The notes under the pieces were generated by a model, which saw only the letters and a program-made list of their open reading frames with translations, did no database searches and was not told the DNA's origin. Positions 1 to 8,316 of a stretch of 64,000 nucleotides of DNA are shown piece after piece. Each line of letters starts with the position of its first letter. The stretch's first letter is position 1. Source of the DNA: Scandinavium hiltneri (GTDB lineage Bacteria > Pseudomonadota > Gammaproteobacteria > Enterobacterales > Enterobacteriaceae); the NCBI RefSeq assembly GCF_024764835.1, contig NZ_JALIGE010000071.1, positions 124,001 to 188,000 of the forward strand. Reading direction: 5' to 3'. The position numbers and the translations under genes were made by a program.

Positions 1-15
1 AAGAGATGGCTACAA

Positions 16-828
16 TTAATTATTAACCGGGATCACCGCGCCTTTATATTGGGTACGGATCCAATCCTGAATCGCTTTGGAATGCAGCACGTTCACCAGC
101 GCCACGATATCCTTTTTCTTTTCGTCGCCACGATGGACGGTAATGATGTTGGCGTACGGGTTGTTCTCACCGCTCTCGACGGCAATCGGGTCATGTACCG
201 GGTCCAGACCCGCGTCGATGGCGTAGTTAGCGTTGATCACCACCGCCGCGCCTTCGTCGTTGTTGTACATCTGCGGCAGCAGGGACGCTTCAACGTTCGG
301 CAGGAACTTCAGTTTTTTCGGGTTTTCAACGATATCGCTGATGCGCGCGGTCACTTTATCAATCCCCGGCTTCAGCTTAATCACGCCCTCTTTCTCGAAG
401 ATTGAGAGGATACGGCCTTCTTCAGACACCGCATCACGCATGATGATTTTGCCGCCTTGCGGCAGGTCTTTCAGCGACTTGTATTTTTTCGAGTAAATAC
501 CAATTGGCTCGATGTGAATCGCACCCGCGCTGACGAAATCATAGTCTTTGTCGCCCGCATGGTCTTTCAGCACGCTGTTCAGATACGGGATGTGCTGGAA
601 ATAGTTAGCGTCGATTTCACGCCCGGCCAGCGCCGTGTTCGGCAGGATGTAGTCCTGGAAACGTTTGATTTCCAGGTCGATGCCTTCTTTCGCCAGAATC
701 GGTTTCGCCTGCTCCAGAATTTCAGCGTGCGGCACGTTGGATGCCCCTACGGTCAGGGTATCGGCCCAGGAAGCAAAGCTCAGGGCGCTCAGGGTTGCGG
801 CGGCAATCAGTGTCAGTGTTTTTTTCAT
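16..828 (-). CDS. MetQ/NlpA-family substrate-binding protein of a second methionine-type ABC transporter
   Basis: Periplasmic binding component (270 aa) of a D/L-methionine-type importer. After a classical signal peptide (MKKTLTLIAAATLSALSFAS, cleavage near SWA-D) it shows the NlpA-family core, with VGASNVPHAEIL, DYILPNTALAGREIDANYFQH and the IGIYSKKYKSLKDLP block. There is no lipobox cysteine, so unlike the E. coli MetQ lipoprotein it should be a soluble periplasmic protein. I start at the MKKTL methionine; five in-frame residues upstream are unlikely. It ends the operon after the permease (19-bp gap) and the ATPase gene, all under MetJ-type boxes. In E. coli metNIQ lies elsewhere, so this is probably a paralogous copy (Salmonella SfbABC is a comparable set). 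Substrate is inferred from family and operator. Confidence 0.85.
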   Translation of the reverse strand: MKKTLTLIAAATLSALSFASWADTLTVGASNVPHAEILEQAKPILAKEGIDLEIKRFQDYILPNTALAGREIDANYFQHIPYLNSVLKDHAGDKDYDFVSAGAIHIEPIGIYSKKYKSLKDLPQGGKIIMRDAVSEEGRILSIFEKEGVIKLKPGIDKVTARISDIVENPKKLKFLPNVEASLLPQMYNNDEGAAVVINANYAIDAGLDPVHDPIAVESGENNPYANIITVHRGDEKKKDIVALVNVLHSKAIQDWIRTQYKGAVIPVNN

Positions 829-847
829 GATGTGTGGTCCCAAAGAA

Positions 848-1531
848 TTATCGTTTATCTAAAAGTGAAGTCACCACGTCGCCGCAGAACTGAATGATGA
901 AGACGATGATCAGTATGGTCACCGTCGCCACCAGCGTGACGTCGTTATGGTTACGCTGGAATCCTTCCAGATACGCCAGATTGCCTAAGCCACCTGCGCC
1001 AATCACGCCAGCCATCGCGCTGTAGCTCACCAGCGCAATCAGGGTGACGGTAATGCCCGAGACCAGCGCCGGGGAAGACTCCGGCAGCAGGACGCGAAAA
1101 ATCAGCGTCGACAGGCGTGCGCCCATCGAACGCGTAGCCTCAATGACCCCTTTGTCCACTTCACGCAGGGCCATCTCCACCAGTCGTGCATAAAACGGAG
1201 CTGCGCCAACAATCAGGGCGGGCAGTGCCGCATCCGCGCCGAGGATAGTGCCGACAATCGTCTTGGTGAACGGGATCAGCAGCACAATCAGGATGATGAA
1301 CGGGATGGAACGAAAGACGTTCACCAGCACTGAAATCACGCTGTACACCGCGCGGTTATGGAACAGGCCACCTTTGGCGGTCAAAAACAGCGCCAGCCCG
1401 AGCACGATGCCGAGTACAAACGTCGCCACGCCGGACAGCGCGGTCATGTACAGCGTTTCCTGCGTCGCAGCCCACAGTGAATCCAGGTCCAGATGCGGGA
1501 ACCCTTGTTCAACCAAATTGAGTTCAGCCAT
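848..1531 (-). CDS. MetI-family ABC transporter permease
   Basis: Inner-membrane permease (227 aa) pairing with the ATPase encoded just upstream. It has about five hydrophobic segments and the binding-protein-dependent permease coupling signature near residues 130-150 (EATRSMGAR region), where the EAA loop contacts the ATPase. Length and topology match MetI. The ATG overlaps the end of the ATPase gene by 8 bp, which indicates translational coupling. The binding-protein gene follows 19 bp downstream. Methionine as substrate is inferred from homology and from the MetJ boxes upstream of the operon. Confidence 0.85.
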   Translation of the reverse strand: MAELNLVEQGFPHLDLDSLWAATQETLYMTALSGVATFVLGIVLGLALFLTAKGGLFHNRAVYSVISVLVNVFRSIPFIILIVLLIPFTKTIVGTILGADAALPALIVGAAPFYARLVEMALREVDKGVIEATRSMGARLSTLIFRVLLPESSPALVSGITVTLIALVSYSAMAGVIGAGGLGNLAYLEGFQRNHNDVTLVATVTILIIVFIIQFCGDVVTSLLDKR

Positions 1532-2546
1532 GTTTAATCACCTCGCTGTCGATGTCGCTGCATTGCAAATCCGCGAGGATGTTGTTCAGCTGTTCTTCTG
1601 TGGCCACCACGTGCAGCCAAAGTTGGCCAAACACGCCGTGCGCCGTTTGAGTCATCTTGCCGTGCAAAATATTGAATGGCAGGCCGTAGCGCAGCGTCAG
1701 TTCACCGACAATCGGCTGATGGGTGCTGTGCCCGGTAAACGTCAGTTTGATGACGCTGCCCTGTAAATCGTTCGCCAGTTCCGGGTTGAACGCCTCGTCT
1801 TCGGCATACTGACTGACCTGACGCACAAACTGCTGGGTAATCGGCTTCTGCGGATGAGTGAAGACGCGGATCACCTCGCCTTCTTCCACCACGCGACCGT
1901 TTTCCATGACCGCCACCCGGTCGCAAATCTTGCGCACCACGTGCATCTCGTGCGTGATGAGCACGATGGTCAGGCCGAAGCGACGGTTAATGTCGAGCAG
2001 CAAATCCAGAATTTGGTCGGTGGTTTGCGGGTCGAGCGCCGAGGTGGCCTCATCGCACAGCAGAACGTCCGGACTGTTCGCCAGCGCACGTGCAATGCCG
2101 ACGCGTTGTTTCTGGCCACCAGAAAGCTGCGACGGATACGCGTTTTCGCGCCCCTGCAACCCCACCAAATCAATCAGCTCCGCCACCCGGGTTTTGATCT
2201 GTGCTTTCGGCGCCCCGGCAATTTGCATCGAAAAAGCAATGTTCTCGCTGACGGTGCGCGACCACAGCAGATTGAAATGCTGAAACACCATGCTGATTTT
2301 CAGCCGTGCACGACGCAGGGTTTCGCCCGTCGCGGCCGAGATATCCTGACCGTTAATCAGCACGTTGCCGGAGGTCGGTTTTTCGAGCCCGTTCAGCAGG
2401 CGAATCAGGGTGCTTTTCCCTGCGCCGCTGTAACCGATAATGCCGTAAATCTGCCCCTGCTCGACCGTCAGGCTAACGTCGTCGACGGCGGCGATGGGCG
2501 CTTTACCGTTATCAAAAATTTTTCGGATCTGGTTTAGTACAATCAT
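1524..2546 (-). CDS. MetN-family ABC transporter ATPase with C-terminal NIL domain
   Basis: ATP-hydrolysing subunit (340 aa) of the methionine-type importer and first gene of the operon. Walker A is GYSGAGKST (about residues 38-46), the ABC signature is LSGGQKQRVGIARAL, Walker B is DVLLCDEATSALD, and the switch histidine is in LITHEMHV. Residues from about 260 on form a NIL regulatory domain (GHSTHQPIVGELTLRYGLPFN...), the part that in E. coli MetN binds methionine and gives trans-inhibition. The start MIVLNQIRK lies just downstream of the tandem MetJ boxes. Full length, nothing broken. Confidence 0.88.
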   Translation of the reverse strand: MIVLNQIRKIFDNGKAPIAAVDDVSLTVEQGQIYGIIGYSGAGKSTLIRLLNGLEKPTSGNVLINGQDISAATGETLRRARLKISMVFQHFNLLWSRTVSENIAFSMQIAGAPKAQIKTRVAELIDLVGLQGRENAYPSQLSGGQKQRVGIARALANSPDVLLCDEATSALDPQTTDQILDLLLDINRRFGLTIVLITHEMHVVRKICDRVAVMENGRVVEEGEVIRVFTHPQKPITQQFVRQVSQYAEDEAFNPELANDLQGSVIKLTFTGHSTHQPIVGELTLRYGLPFNILHGKMTQTAHGVFGQLWLHVVATEEQLNNILADLQCSDIDSEVIKHG

Positions 2547-2553
2547 TATTTTT

Positions 2554-2585
2554 AGATGTATAGAGCTATAGACGTCTAGAAGTTA
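2554..2585 (-). promoter_or_regulatory. Four tandem MetJ operator boxes
   Basis: Four contiguous 8-mers resembling the MetJ met box AGACGTCT lie directly upstream of the ATPase start: agatgtat (2554-2561), agagctat (2562-2569), agacgtct (2570-2577, a perfect consensus) and agaagtta (2578-2585). MetJ with S-adenosylmethionine binds tandem boxes cooperatively, so the transporter operon is predicted to be repressed when methionine is plentiful. The register is exact over 32 bp. Confidence 0.85.
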
Positions 2586-2820
2586 GCATCACTGGTACTT
2601 ATAACTCAACAACAAAATTCTCATATGGTTATGCCGCAATGCGATAACGACACCCTTTGCGATTTATCACTGGCAGTTGCGGTTAAGTTTTTAGAATGCT
2701 TTGAATCGTTAACATCATGAAATAACAAGACTTATAATCACGCTTAACCGCTGACAGTCGCCAGGCCGCAGTGGTACTCTGCCTGCCACTCCGCAGGCCT
2801 GGAAGCTGAGCAAACGCGTC

Positions 2821-3801
2821 ATGAACAAACCCATTAAACGGCTGGAAATCATTAAAAATGCGATTGAGCTGGAGGACGATGAGATTGTCCACGGCCAGCT
2901 TGCGCAGCTAAAAAAAGAGCCGCTGGATGAGGGACTAAAGGCCATCGTGCAGGCACTTGAAGCCCGACGCTATGCGGATGCTATCGCCGCCATCACCGTC
3001 TGGTTGCAGAACCAGCGGGCGCTGACAACCTGGCAAGACCCGCGCATTTCTGCCAGCAAGCTCGAATTGAAAACTCTGGAAGCCGAATTGCAGGAATTGC
3101 TCGATCGGCGCACCGCACGCATTCAGCGGATGGATGAATTCAACGAGTTGTACATGACCCGTCTCGGCCCGCTGATGACCGAGATCCTGCGTTTACGTAA
3201 AGTACTGGCCGAGAAAATGCTGCGCCGACAGCTGCGCGAGGGCAGCCGCAGCGAACCGGTGGCCGAGGAATCCGCGCGTCAGGCCGATGCCGCCAGCCAG
3301 GATTATGAATCGTACCGCCAGCGCCATCAGGAAGCCCAGCGTCACCAGGCCGCGCAGCAGCGGCTGGCAGAATCGGAGCGCCATGAGCTGAAACGCCTTT
3401 GGCGACAGGCCAGTAAACTGTGCCATCCCGACCTGGTGGATGATTCGCTGAAAGCAGAGGCCACCACACTGATGGTGCGGCTCAATCAGGCCCGTCAGCG
3501 CGGGGATCTCGCCACGGTACGCAGTATTCTTACTCGTCTGATGCAGGGTCAGCAGCCAATGCTGGCCAGCAATTGTTTGAACGATCTTGCGCCTTTACGC
3601 CAGAAGATAGCCGAGATTCGGCTGCAAATTCGCACGCTAAATCTGGAACTGACAGGGCTGGAGAAAGAGGGCGCATGGCAACTGGTGACGACGCTTCGCG
3701 ACCAGGAAGGGTATTTTCAGCAGCAGGAAAAAGCGATGAGCAATACCGTTCGCACGCTGGAAAAGCAGATTGTGGATGCGGGTTTTGATGAGGTGGCGTG
3801 A
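2821..3801 (+). CDS. J-domain-like coiled-coil protein of unknown role
   Basis: A 326-residue, highly charged, mostly helical soluble protein with no signal peptide or membrane segment. Residues about 195-240 (ELKRLWRQASKLCHPDLV and following) look like a DnaJ J-domain helix II, HPD tripeptide and helix III, the element that stimulates DnaK-type chaperones. The J-like part is internal rather than at the N-terminus. Flanking parts are long predicted coiled coils (KLELKTLEAELQELLDRRTA; QKIAEIRLQIRTLNLELTGLE). No glycine-rich or zinc-finger region is present, so it is a class III (type C) J-like protein if functional. The gene stands alone between the methionine transporter and yqjH. A chaperone-targeting role is inference. 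Confidence 0.7.
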   Translation: MNKPIKRLEIIKNAIELEDDEIVHGQLAQLKKEPLDEGLKAIVQALEARRYADAIAAITVWLQNQRALTTWQDPRISASKLELKTLEAELQELLDRRTARIQRMDEFNELYMTRLGPLMTEILRLRKVLAEKMLRRQLREGSRSEPVAEESARQADAASQDYESYRQRHQEAQRHQAAQQRLAESERHELKRLWRQASKLCHPDLVDDSLKAEATTLMVRLNQARQRGDLATVRSILTRLMQGQQPMLASNCLNDLAPLRQKIAEIRLQIRTLNLELTGLEKEGAWQLVTTLRDQEGYFQQQEKAMSNTVRTLEKQIVDAGFDEVA

Positions 3802-3820
3802 GTGTGGCCTCATCAAAACC
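3781..3820 (+). terminator. 13-bp perfect inverted repeat overlapping the end of the J-like gene
   Basis: GGTTTTGATGAGG (3781-3793) pairs perfectly with CCTCATCAAAACC (3808-3820) around a 14-base loop that contains the stop codon at 3799-3801. The left arm encodes the last residues of the protein. It lacks a strong T tract and may act as a terminator or an mRNA 3' stabiliser. Confidence 0.55.
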
Positions 3821-3833
3821 ATGTTGTAGGCCC

Positions 3834-3858
3834 GCGCAAACGCAGTGCCGCCGGGCAA
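3834..3858. repeat. REP-like element
   Basis: The stretch tgtaggcccgcgc...gccgccgggc matches the enterobacterial REP palindrome pattern (GTAGGCC ... GCCGGGC). It lies between the convergent J-like gene and yqjH. Confidence 0.6.
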
Positions 3859-3863
3859 TGATT

Positions 3864-4649
3864 TTAGTGCGATGACTTTATTGATGACTTCTTATGCCAG
3901 TACGCCTGGGAACGCAGCAGTTGCGGGTCAATCGCGTCGGTCACAAAACCATCCAGCCATGATTTCACCACCGCGCCTTCGCCGGTCAGCCAAAGGAAAT
4001 AATCGTCCTGCGGCACATTCAACGCCGCGAGTTTCTCCGCCACTGCCTGCTCGCTGTGACCGATGACCCAGTCGATTTCAAACCCGCAATCAGCCAGATA
4101 ATCCTGATACGCCGCATCGGTGACGGTCACAATGGTTTTCACCTGCGGACGTTCCGGCAGTTCACGCAGCGCGGTTAAACGACGCAGCAACGCAGGCATA
4201 CCCGATTCATCGCACACATACAGCTGCCAGGCGTAATCTTCCGGCACCACCAGCGATCCGCGCGGGCCACCGATAGTCAGGGTGTCGCCCACCTTCGCTT
4301 TCATCGCCCACTGGCTGGCAAGACCGCCGTCGTGAATGAAGAAATCGTACGCCAGCTCATGGCGTTCGGCGTTGTACAGCGGCGTATAATCGCGCGACTG
4401 CGGGCGCACGCCTTCGCCCCAGACAATGCCCTCGTCGGTGATTGTCGGTGGTGAAAAATGGCTGCCTGGCTGCGGGAAAAACAGCTTGGTGTGGTCGTCA
4501 AAACTGGCCGAGCTAAAGCCCTCCAGCGCTTCGCCGCCCAGCACGATACGCTGGAACGCCTGGCTGATGCGCTCCACGCGCAGGACGCTCAGTTCGCGAA
4601 AGCGCAGCGCATTGCGCACGCGCTGCGGATATTTTTTCTGATGGCTCAT
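3864..4649 (-). CDS. yqjH: NADPH-dependent ferric-chelate reductase, siderophore-interacting protein family
   Basis: Cytoplasmic flavoprotein (261 aa) of the ViuB/SIP family that reduces ferric siderophore complexes to release iron. The FAD-binding signature is SRDYTPL (about residue 84), followed by HDGGLASQWA and the GGPRGSLVV nicotinamide/phosphate loop, with a family-typical C-terminal half. In E. coli yqjH is followed by divergent yqjI, then aer and patA; here yqjI and aer are missing and patA is reached directly. The intergenic region carries a Fur box, so iron-limited induction is predicted. Length agrees with E. coli YqjH. Confidence 0.9.
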   Translation of the reverse strand: MSHQKKYPQRVRNALRFRELSVLRVERISQAFQRIVLGGEALEGFSSASFDDHTKLFFPQPGSHFSPPTITDEGIVWGEGVRPQSRDYTPLYNAERHELAYDFFIHDGGLASQWAMKAKVGDTLTIGGPRGSLVVPEDYAWQLYVCDESGMPALLRRLTALRELPERPQVKTIVTVTDAAYQDYLADCGFEIDWVIGHSEQAVAEKLAALNVPQDDYFLWLTGEGAVVKSWLDGFVTDAIDPQLLRSQAYWHKKSSIKSSH

Positions 4650-4685
4650 AGGGGCTTCTCATCGATTATTGTGTTGGCATTAATC

Positions 4686-4704
4686 GTAAATGATAATGAT
4701 TTAC
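4686..4704 (-). promoter_or_regulatory. Fur box upstream of yqjH
   Basis: GTAAATGATAATGATTTAC lies 36 bp upstream of the yqjH ATG, has outer GTAAAT/ATTTAC arms, and closely resembles the Fur consensus built from GATAAT hexamers. It predicts iron repression. The remainder of the 4650-5027 gap holds a GC-rich REP-like stretch near 4768-4790 and the patA promoter; no gene was seen there. Confidence 0.75.
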
Positions 4705-4965
4705 AACAAAACCAACAGTGCATGATGTGCTTTCTGCCCCATAGCAGGATTAATGCAGCAACCTGTAAGCGCCCGGCGCGGCGGCAGGCCTTCACCCGAA
4801 CGGTGCAACGCCTGCACCTGCATGATCCACCCGTTCAATAAAATGAACGTTCTGGCCCTGAAAGCTCAGGAGTAAAAACCGCCGAAATGTTATGGGAATG
4901 ATTAAATTTTGTAACCAGAGGCTCCGCACAGGCATTTATCCCGATTTTTGCGTTCCGCTCCTGGC

Positions 4966-4981
4966 TGGCGTAATCCCTGCA
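4966..4981 (+). promoter_or_regulatory. Sigma-54 type promoter of patA
   Basis: TGGCGTAATCCCTGCA has the invariant GG and GC dinucleotides separated by 10 bases, as in the -24/-12 consensus TGGCAC-N5-TTGCA. It lies about 47 bp upstream of the TTG start of patA. E. coli patA is known to be a nitrogen-regulated sigma-54 gene, which fits. Confidence 0.7.
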
Positions 4982-4993
4982 ATACTTAAATCA

Positions 4994-5007
4994 GTATCAT
5001 GTGATAC
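4994..5007. repeat. Perfect 14-bp palindrome in the patA leader
   Basis: GTATCATGTGATAC is fully self-complementary and sits between the predicted transcription start and the ribosome-binding site AGGAG of patA. It could be a regulator site or an mRNA hairpin; I do not recognise the binding protein. Confidence 0.4.
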
Positions 5008-5027
5008 GCGACGTCCAGGAGCATATT

Positions 5028-6407
<1,380 letters not shown>

Positions 6408-6427
6408 AGATAATTGCGTAAATCATT

Positions 6428-6502
6428 GCCCGGTGGCGCTGCGTTTGCACGGCCCTACGACTCAGTATCCTGTAGGCCAGGTAAGCGCAGCACTGCCGGG
6501 CG
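6428..6502. repeat. Inverted REP pair (BIME-like)
   Basis: Two inverted REP-like units (6428-6460 gcccggtggcgctgcg...ccctacga and 6471-6502 tgtaggcc...gccgggcg) separate patA from the convergent unknown gene. Confidence 0.75.
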
Positions 6503-6510
6503 TCTCGTTT

Positions 6511-6951
6511 TTAGTGCGCGACCTTTTCGACTTCCCAACGTGGTGCTTTCATATCTGCCGCGAACATCCACACCAGTTCGCACAATAATCCTCGCAACGT
6601 TTTTTCCGTTTCAGGCTGCAGCGTTTGCTGGCAAAGCACCTGGGTCAGCGTCTGGCTGTATTCACACAGTAATTCAGGGTCTGGTTCGAAAAATTGTTGT
6701 GGCGCAGGCAGCGTCTCGACGGTCAAACGATCAATCAGGTGTGGCGGAATCGGGTCATTCAGCGTCGGGGTAAGTAATGCCAGACAGGCGCTGAGTCGGC
6801 CTAATAGCGCCATTTTATAGATGTCATCGTCGTCGCATTCAATCAGGGTTTCCGCAAAACGATCGCAGATATCAGCCAGATCGAGAAAGTCTGTAGCGGC
6901 GCTAAAGGGAAGTGTCAGTAAATCGCAGTCGGTATTGAGGATTGTCGCCAT
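6511..6951 (-). CDS. Unknown acidic protein downstream of an antisense-RNA-like leader
   Basis: A 146-residue acidic, leucine-rich protein that I do not recognise. It has no signal peptide or membrane span and looks alpha-helical (DFLDLADICDRFAETLIECD; RGLLCELVWMFAADM). The start is the ATG at 6951 because GGAGG (6960-6964) lies 8 bases upstream; a longer reading frame runs into the leader. The leader repeats an element that overlaps this Shine-Dalgarno site, so translation is probably controlled by RNA pairing, as for targets of C4/CI RNAs in P1 and P4. It could be the surviving cargo of a satellite phage or a host-takeover protein, but no phage gene is adjacent. Confidence 0.6.
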   Translation of the reverse strand: MATILNTDCDLLTLPFSAATDFLDLADICDRFAETLIECDDDDIYKMALLGRLSACLALLTPTLNDPIPPHLIDRLTVETLPAPQQFFEPDPELLCEYSQTLTQVLCQQTLQPETEKTLRGLLCELVWMFAADMKAPRWEVEKVAH

Positions 6952-6962
6952 AAGGGCAGCCT

Positions 6963-7175
6963 CCAGTGTGTGGTATTTGAATACCGCCAACGGAGAGGTC
7001 AATCTCACGGGTGGCGGAACCGGACGGGGTTGACCTTACCGACCACACTGACATCGGCGCGTCTTGCGACGCCCCCGCCCGGTCCGCCATTGTAGCGTAG
7101 CCGTGCGCACGACACAAAAAAGCGCGGACGCGCAATTGTGTCGCCAGTGTGTGCTTTCAGGAGGTCAATCCCGTC
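6963..7175 (-). ncRNA. Candidate C4/CI-type antisense RNA leader (P4/P1 immunity-like)
   Basis: On the minus strand the order is a1 (7175-7162), b1 (7153-7144), b' (7050-7044), a' (7036-7023), a2 (7008-6996), b2 (6972-6963), then the Shine-Dalgarno site of the unknown gene. a1 and a2 share ATTGACCT, and b1 and b2 are identical (CACACACTGG). a' (AGGTCAACCCCGTC) is complementary to a1 with one mismatch and to the core of a2; b' (CAGTGTG) is complementary to both b copies. This is the seqA-seqB-seqC layout of P4 immunity and of the C4 antisense RNA family. A hairpin-plus-T6 terminator lies between b1 and b'. A minus-strand reading frame through 7005-7247 has the look of phage Ash/Icd-like frames. 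Processing and expression are inferred. Confidence 0.55.
7116..7133 (-). terminator. Intrinsic terminator inside the antisense leader
   Basis: Read on the minus strand, GCGCG-TC-CGCGC is followed at once by six T. It is nested in a wider CGACACAA/TTGTGTCG hairpin (7110-7143). The position between the first repeat pair and the antisense segment matches P4-type premature termination. Confidence 0.6.
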
Positions 7176-7453
7176 ACCTGATTTTGCAGGTGCCGGAGGA
7201 GAATACGTCGATAGCCTGACGGCGACAAGGGGTATTGCTTGAAGCAACCTCTCATTATGGAGTGAAATTATTTTTTGCCAGTTACATCATTTGAATCAAT
7301 ACATTGCATGTTTTTATATGTCTGACGTATTGCCTGTGACGACGGCAGGGTGTCAGAAATAATTAATAGCGGGGTGAGCGTATTTTTAAGATTTGGAGAG
7401 GCAGTTTGCTTACGTGGAGAGCGTCAATTTTGAGCGAGGAGTGGACCTGTGTC
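7176..7453. other. Gene-free AT-rich stretch with the presumed leader promoter
   Basis: After about 7260 the sequence becomes AT-rich (for example around 7262-7330) and shows no credible open frame. It presumably holds the promoter for the antisense-type leader on the minus strand. I see no other recognisable element. Confidence 0.4.
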
Positions 7454-7963
7454 CTAAAAGGTCATCCACATTGCTACACGTCGCGCCGGAATAAAACCTT
7501 TAGCGATCTCTTCAGCGATTAGGCTTACCAAATGCGGTGGTCGTTCGTGGCCTTCCACAATATTAAATCCCAGTGTCCCGTAAAATCTGGCATTAAAAGC
7601 GACCAACTTGTCTGTTGTCAGCGTGGCACCAGCCAGACCGCGTTGTTGCCCAGTATGGAGAATTCTCTGCATAAGCCGTCTGCCTATCCCATGGCGCTGC
7701 CATTCCGGATGCACATCAATTTCAGCAATGTGCAGCCATGTGTCTTCAACTTTTCCTGCGACAAATCCTACAGGAACTGAATCAGACGTATAGGCCGTGA
7801 GCAACAGACCGTTACGACTGAAATTGCTCAATTCCTCGAGGCTACTTGCGCCCGCCTCGCCTGTTACTGCACCTGCATTACGCAATGTTTCAAAAGCAGC
7901 CAGTTCAATAGCGCGAAGCTTGTCAAAGTGCTCATGATGAGTGGGACTGATAGTGAAATCCAT
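7454..7963 (-). CDS. GNAT-family N-acetyltransferase
   Basis: A 169-residue single-domain acetyltransferase that would move acetyl from acetyl-CoA to an unknown amine. Motif A is clear at about residues 90-110: IAEIDVHPEWQRHGIGRRLM, containing the Q/RxxGxG/A pyrophosphate loop. FYGTLGFNIVEG matches the conserved FYxxxGF near the end. I use the ATG at 7963 because GGAGAA lies 7 bases upstream; longer starts have no such site. The gene stands alone inside the accessory block, between the antisense-type leader and a repeat copy. The substrate cannot be read from the sequence. Confidence 0.8.
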   Translation of the reverse strand: MDFTISPTHHEHFDKLRAIELAAFETLRNAGAVTGEAGASSLEELSNFSRNGLLLTAYTSDSVPVGFVAGKVEDTWLHIAEIDVHPEWQRHGIGRRLMQRILHTGQQRGLAGATLTTDKLVAFNARFYGTLGFNIVEGHERPPHLVSLIAEEIAKGFIPARRVAMWMTF

Positions 7964-8316
7964 GACTTGGTTCTCCATGAATACTGTCATAATTTTTAGG
8001 GTCTTGAGTTCTTTATGAGCTGGAAACAGAAGTGAACTCTTCTCACTGCATGAATCATAACATGATGCTTGCCACGCCAGCTTCTGGTACAAACCTGACT
8101 TGTACAATGGTTTGAAGGTCTGCTGTGAGCGATCTGCGGACATTGCTAACAGCGTTCTGAGTGAACTAACAGGGGGCAGGTCAGAGGATCGGTTACCAGT
8201 GGAGATCCTTCCTCGTCAATTATGTATATTGTTTTACTTCTGTTGCATCAGCCTTCATAAGGTTTCAAAGAATTTTCGGCTAAAGTGCAAGGCAGATCGA
8301 GTTAGGAGCATAAGGA
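7964..8316. other. Gene-free region with promoters of the GNAT and SIR2 genes
   Basis: Divergent promoter space between the acetyltransferase and the SIR2 gene. It contains repeat copy A (8080-8131). An AT-rich stretch at about 8218-8300 upstream of the SIR2 start is the likely SIR2 promoter. No gene was seen. Confidence 0.4.
8080..8131 (+). repeat. 52-bp intergenic element, copy A
   Basis: Copy A of an element that aligns without gaps to copies at 12220-12271 and 19401-19452. Shared ends are GCTTCTGG-AC and GGTC-GCTGTGAGCG (degenerate in copy C). About two thirds of positions agree between A and B, with a diverged middle. It lies upstream of the SIR2 gene. Confidence 0.6.

Noticed and set aside
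5001..5027. Upstream ATG as the start of patA
   Set aside because: It lies within a palindrome and lacks a ribosome site, while the TTG at 5028 has AGGAG upstream and matches the E. coli N-terminus.
6428..6502. Closely spaced inverted repeats considered as a CRISPR or att site
   Set aside because: Pattern and sequence are REP/BIME; there are no spacers, no regular direct repeats and no cas or integrase gene.
7005..7247. 80-codon minus-strand frame resembling phage Ash/Icd N-termini
   Set aside because: It runs through the antisense-type RNA leader and most likely reflects the RNA element. No domain beyond the leader is encoded, so it was noted as support for a phage origin but not annotated as a gene.
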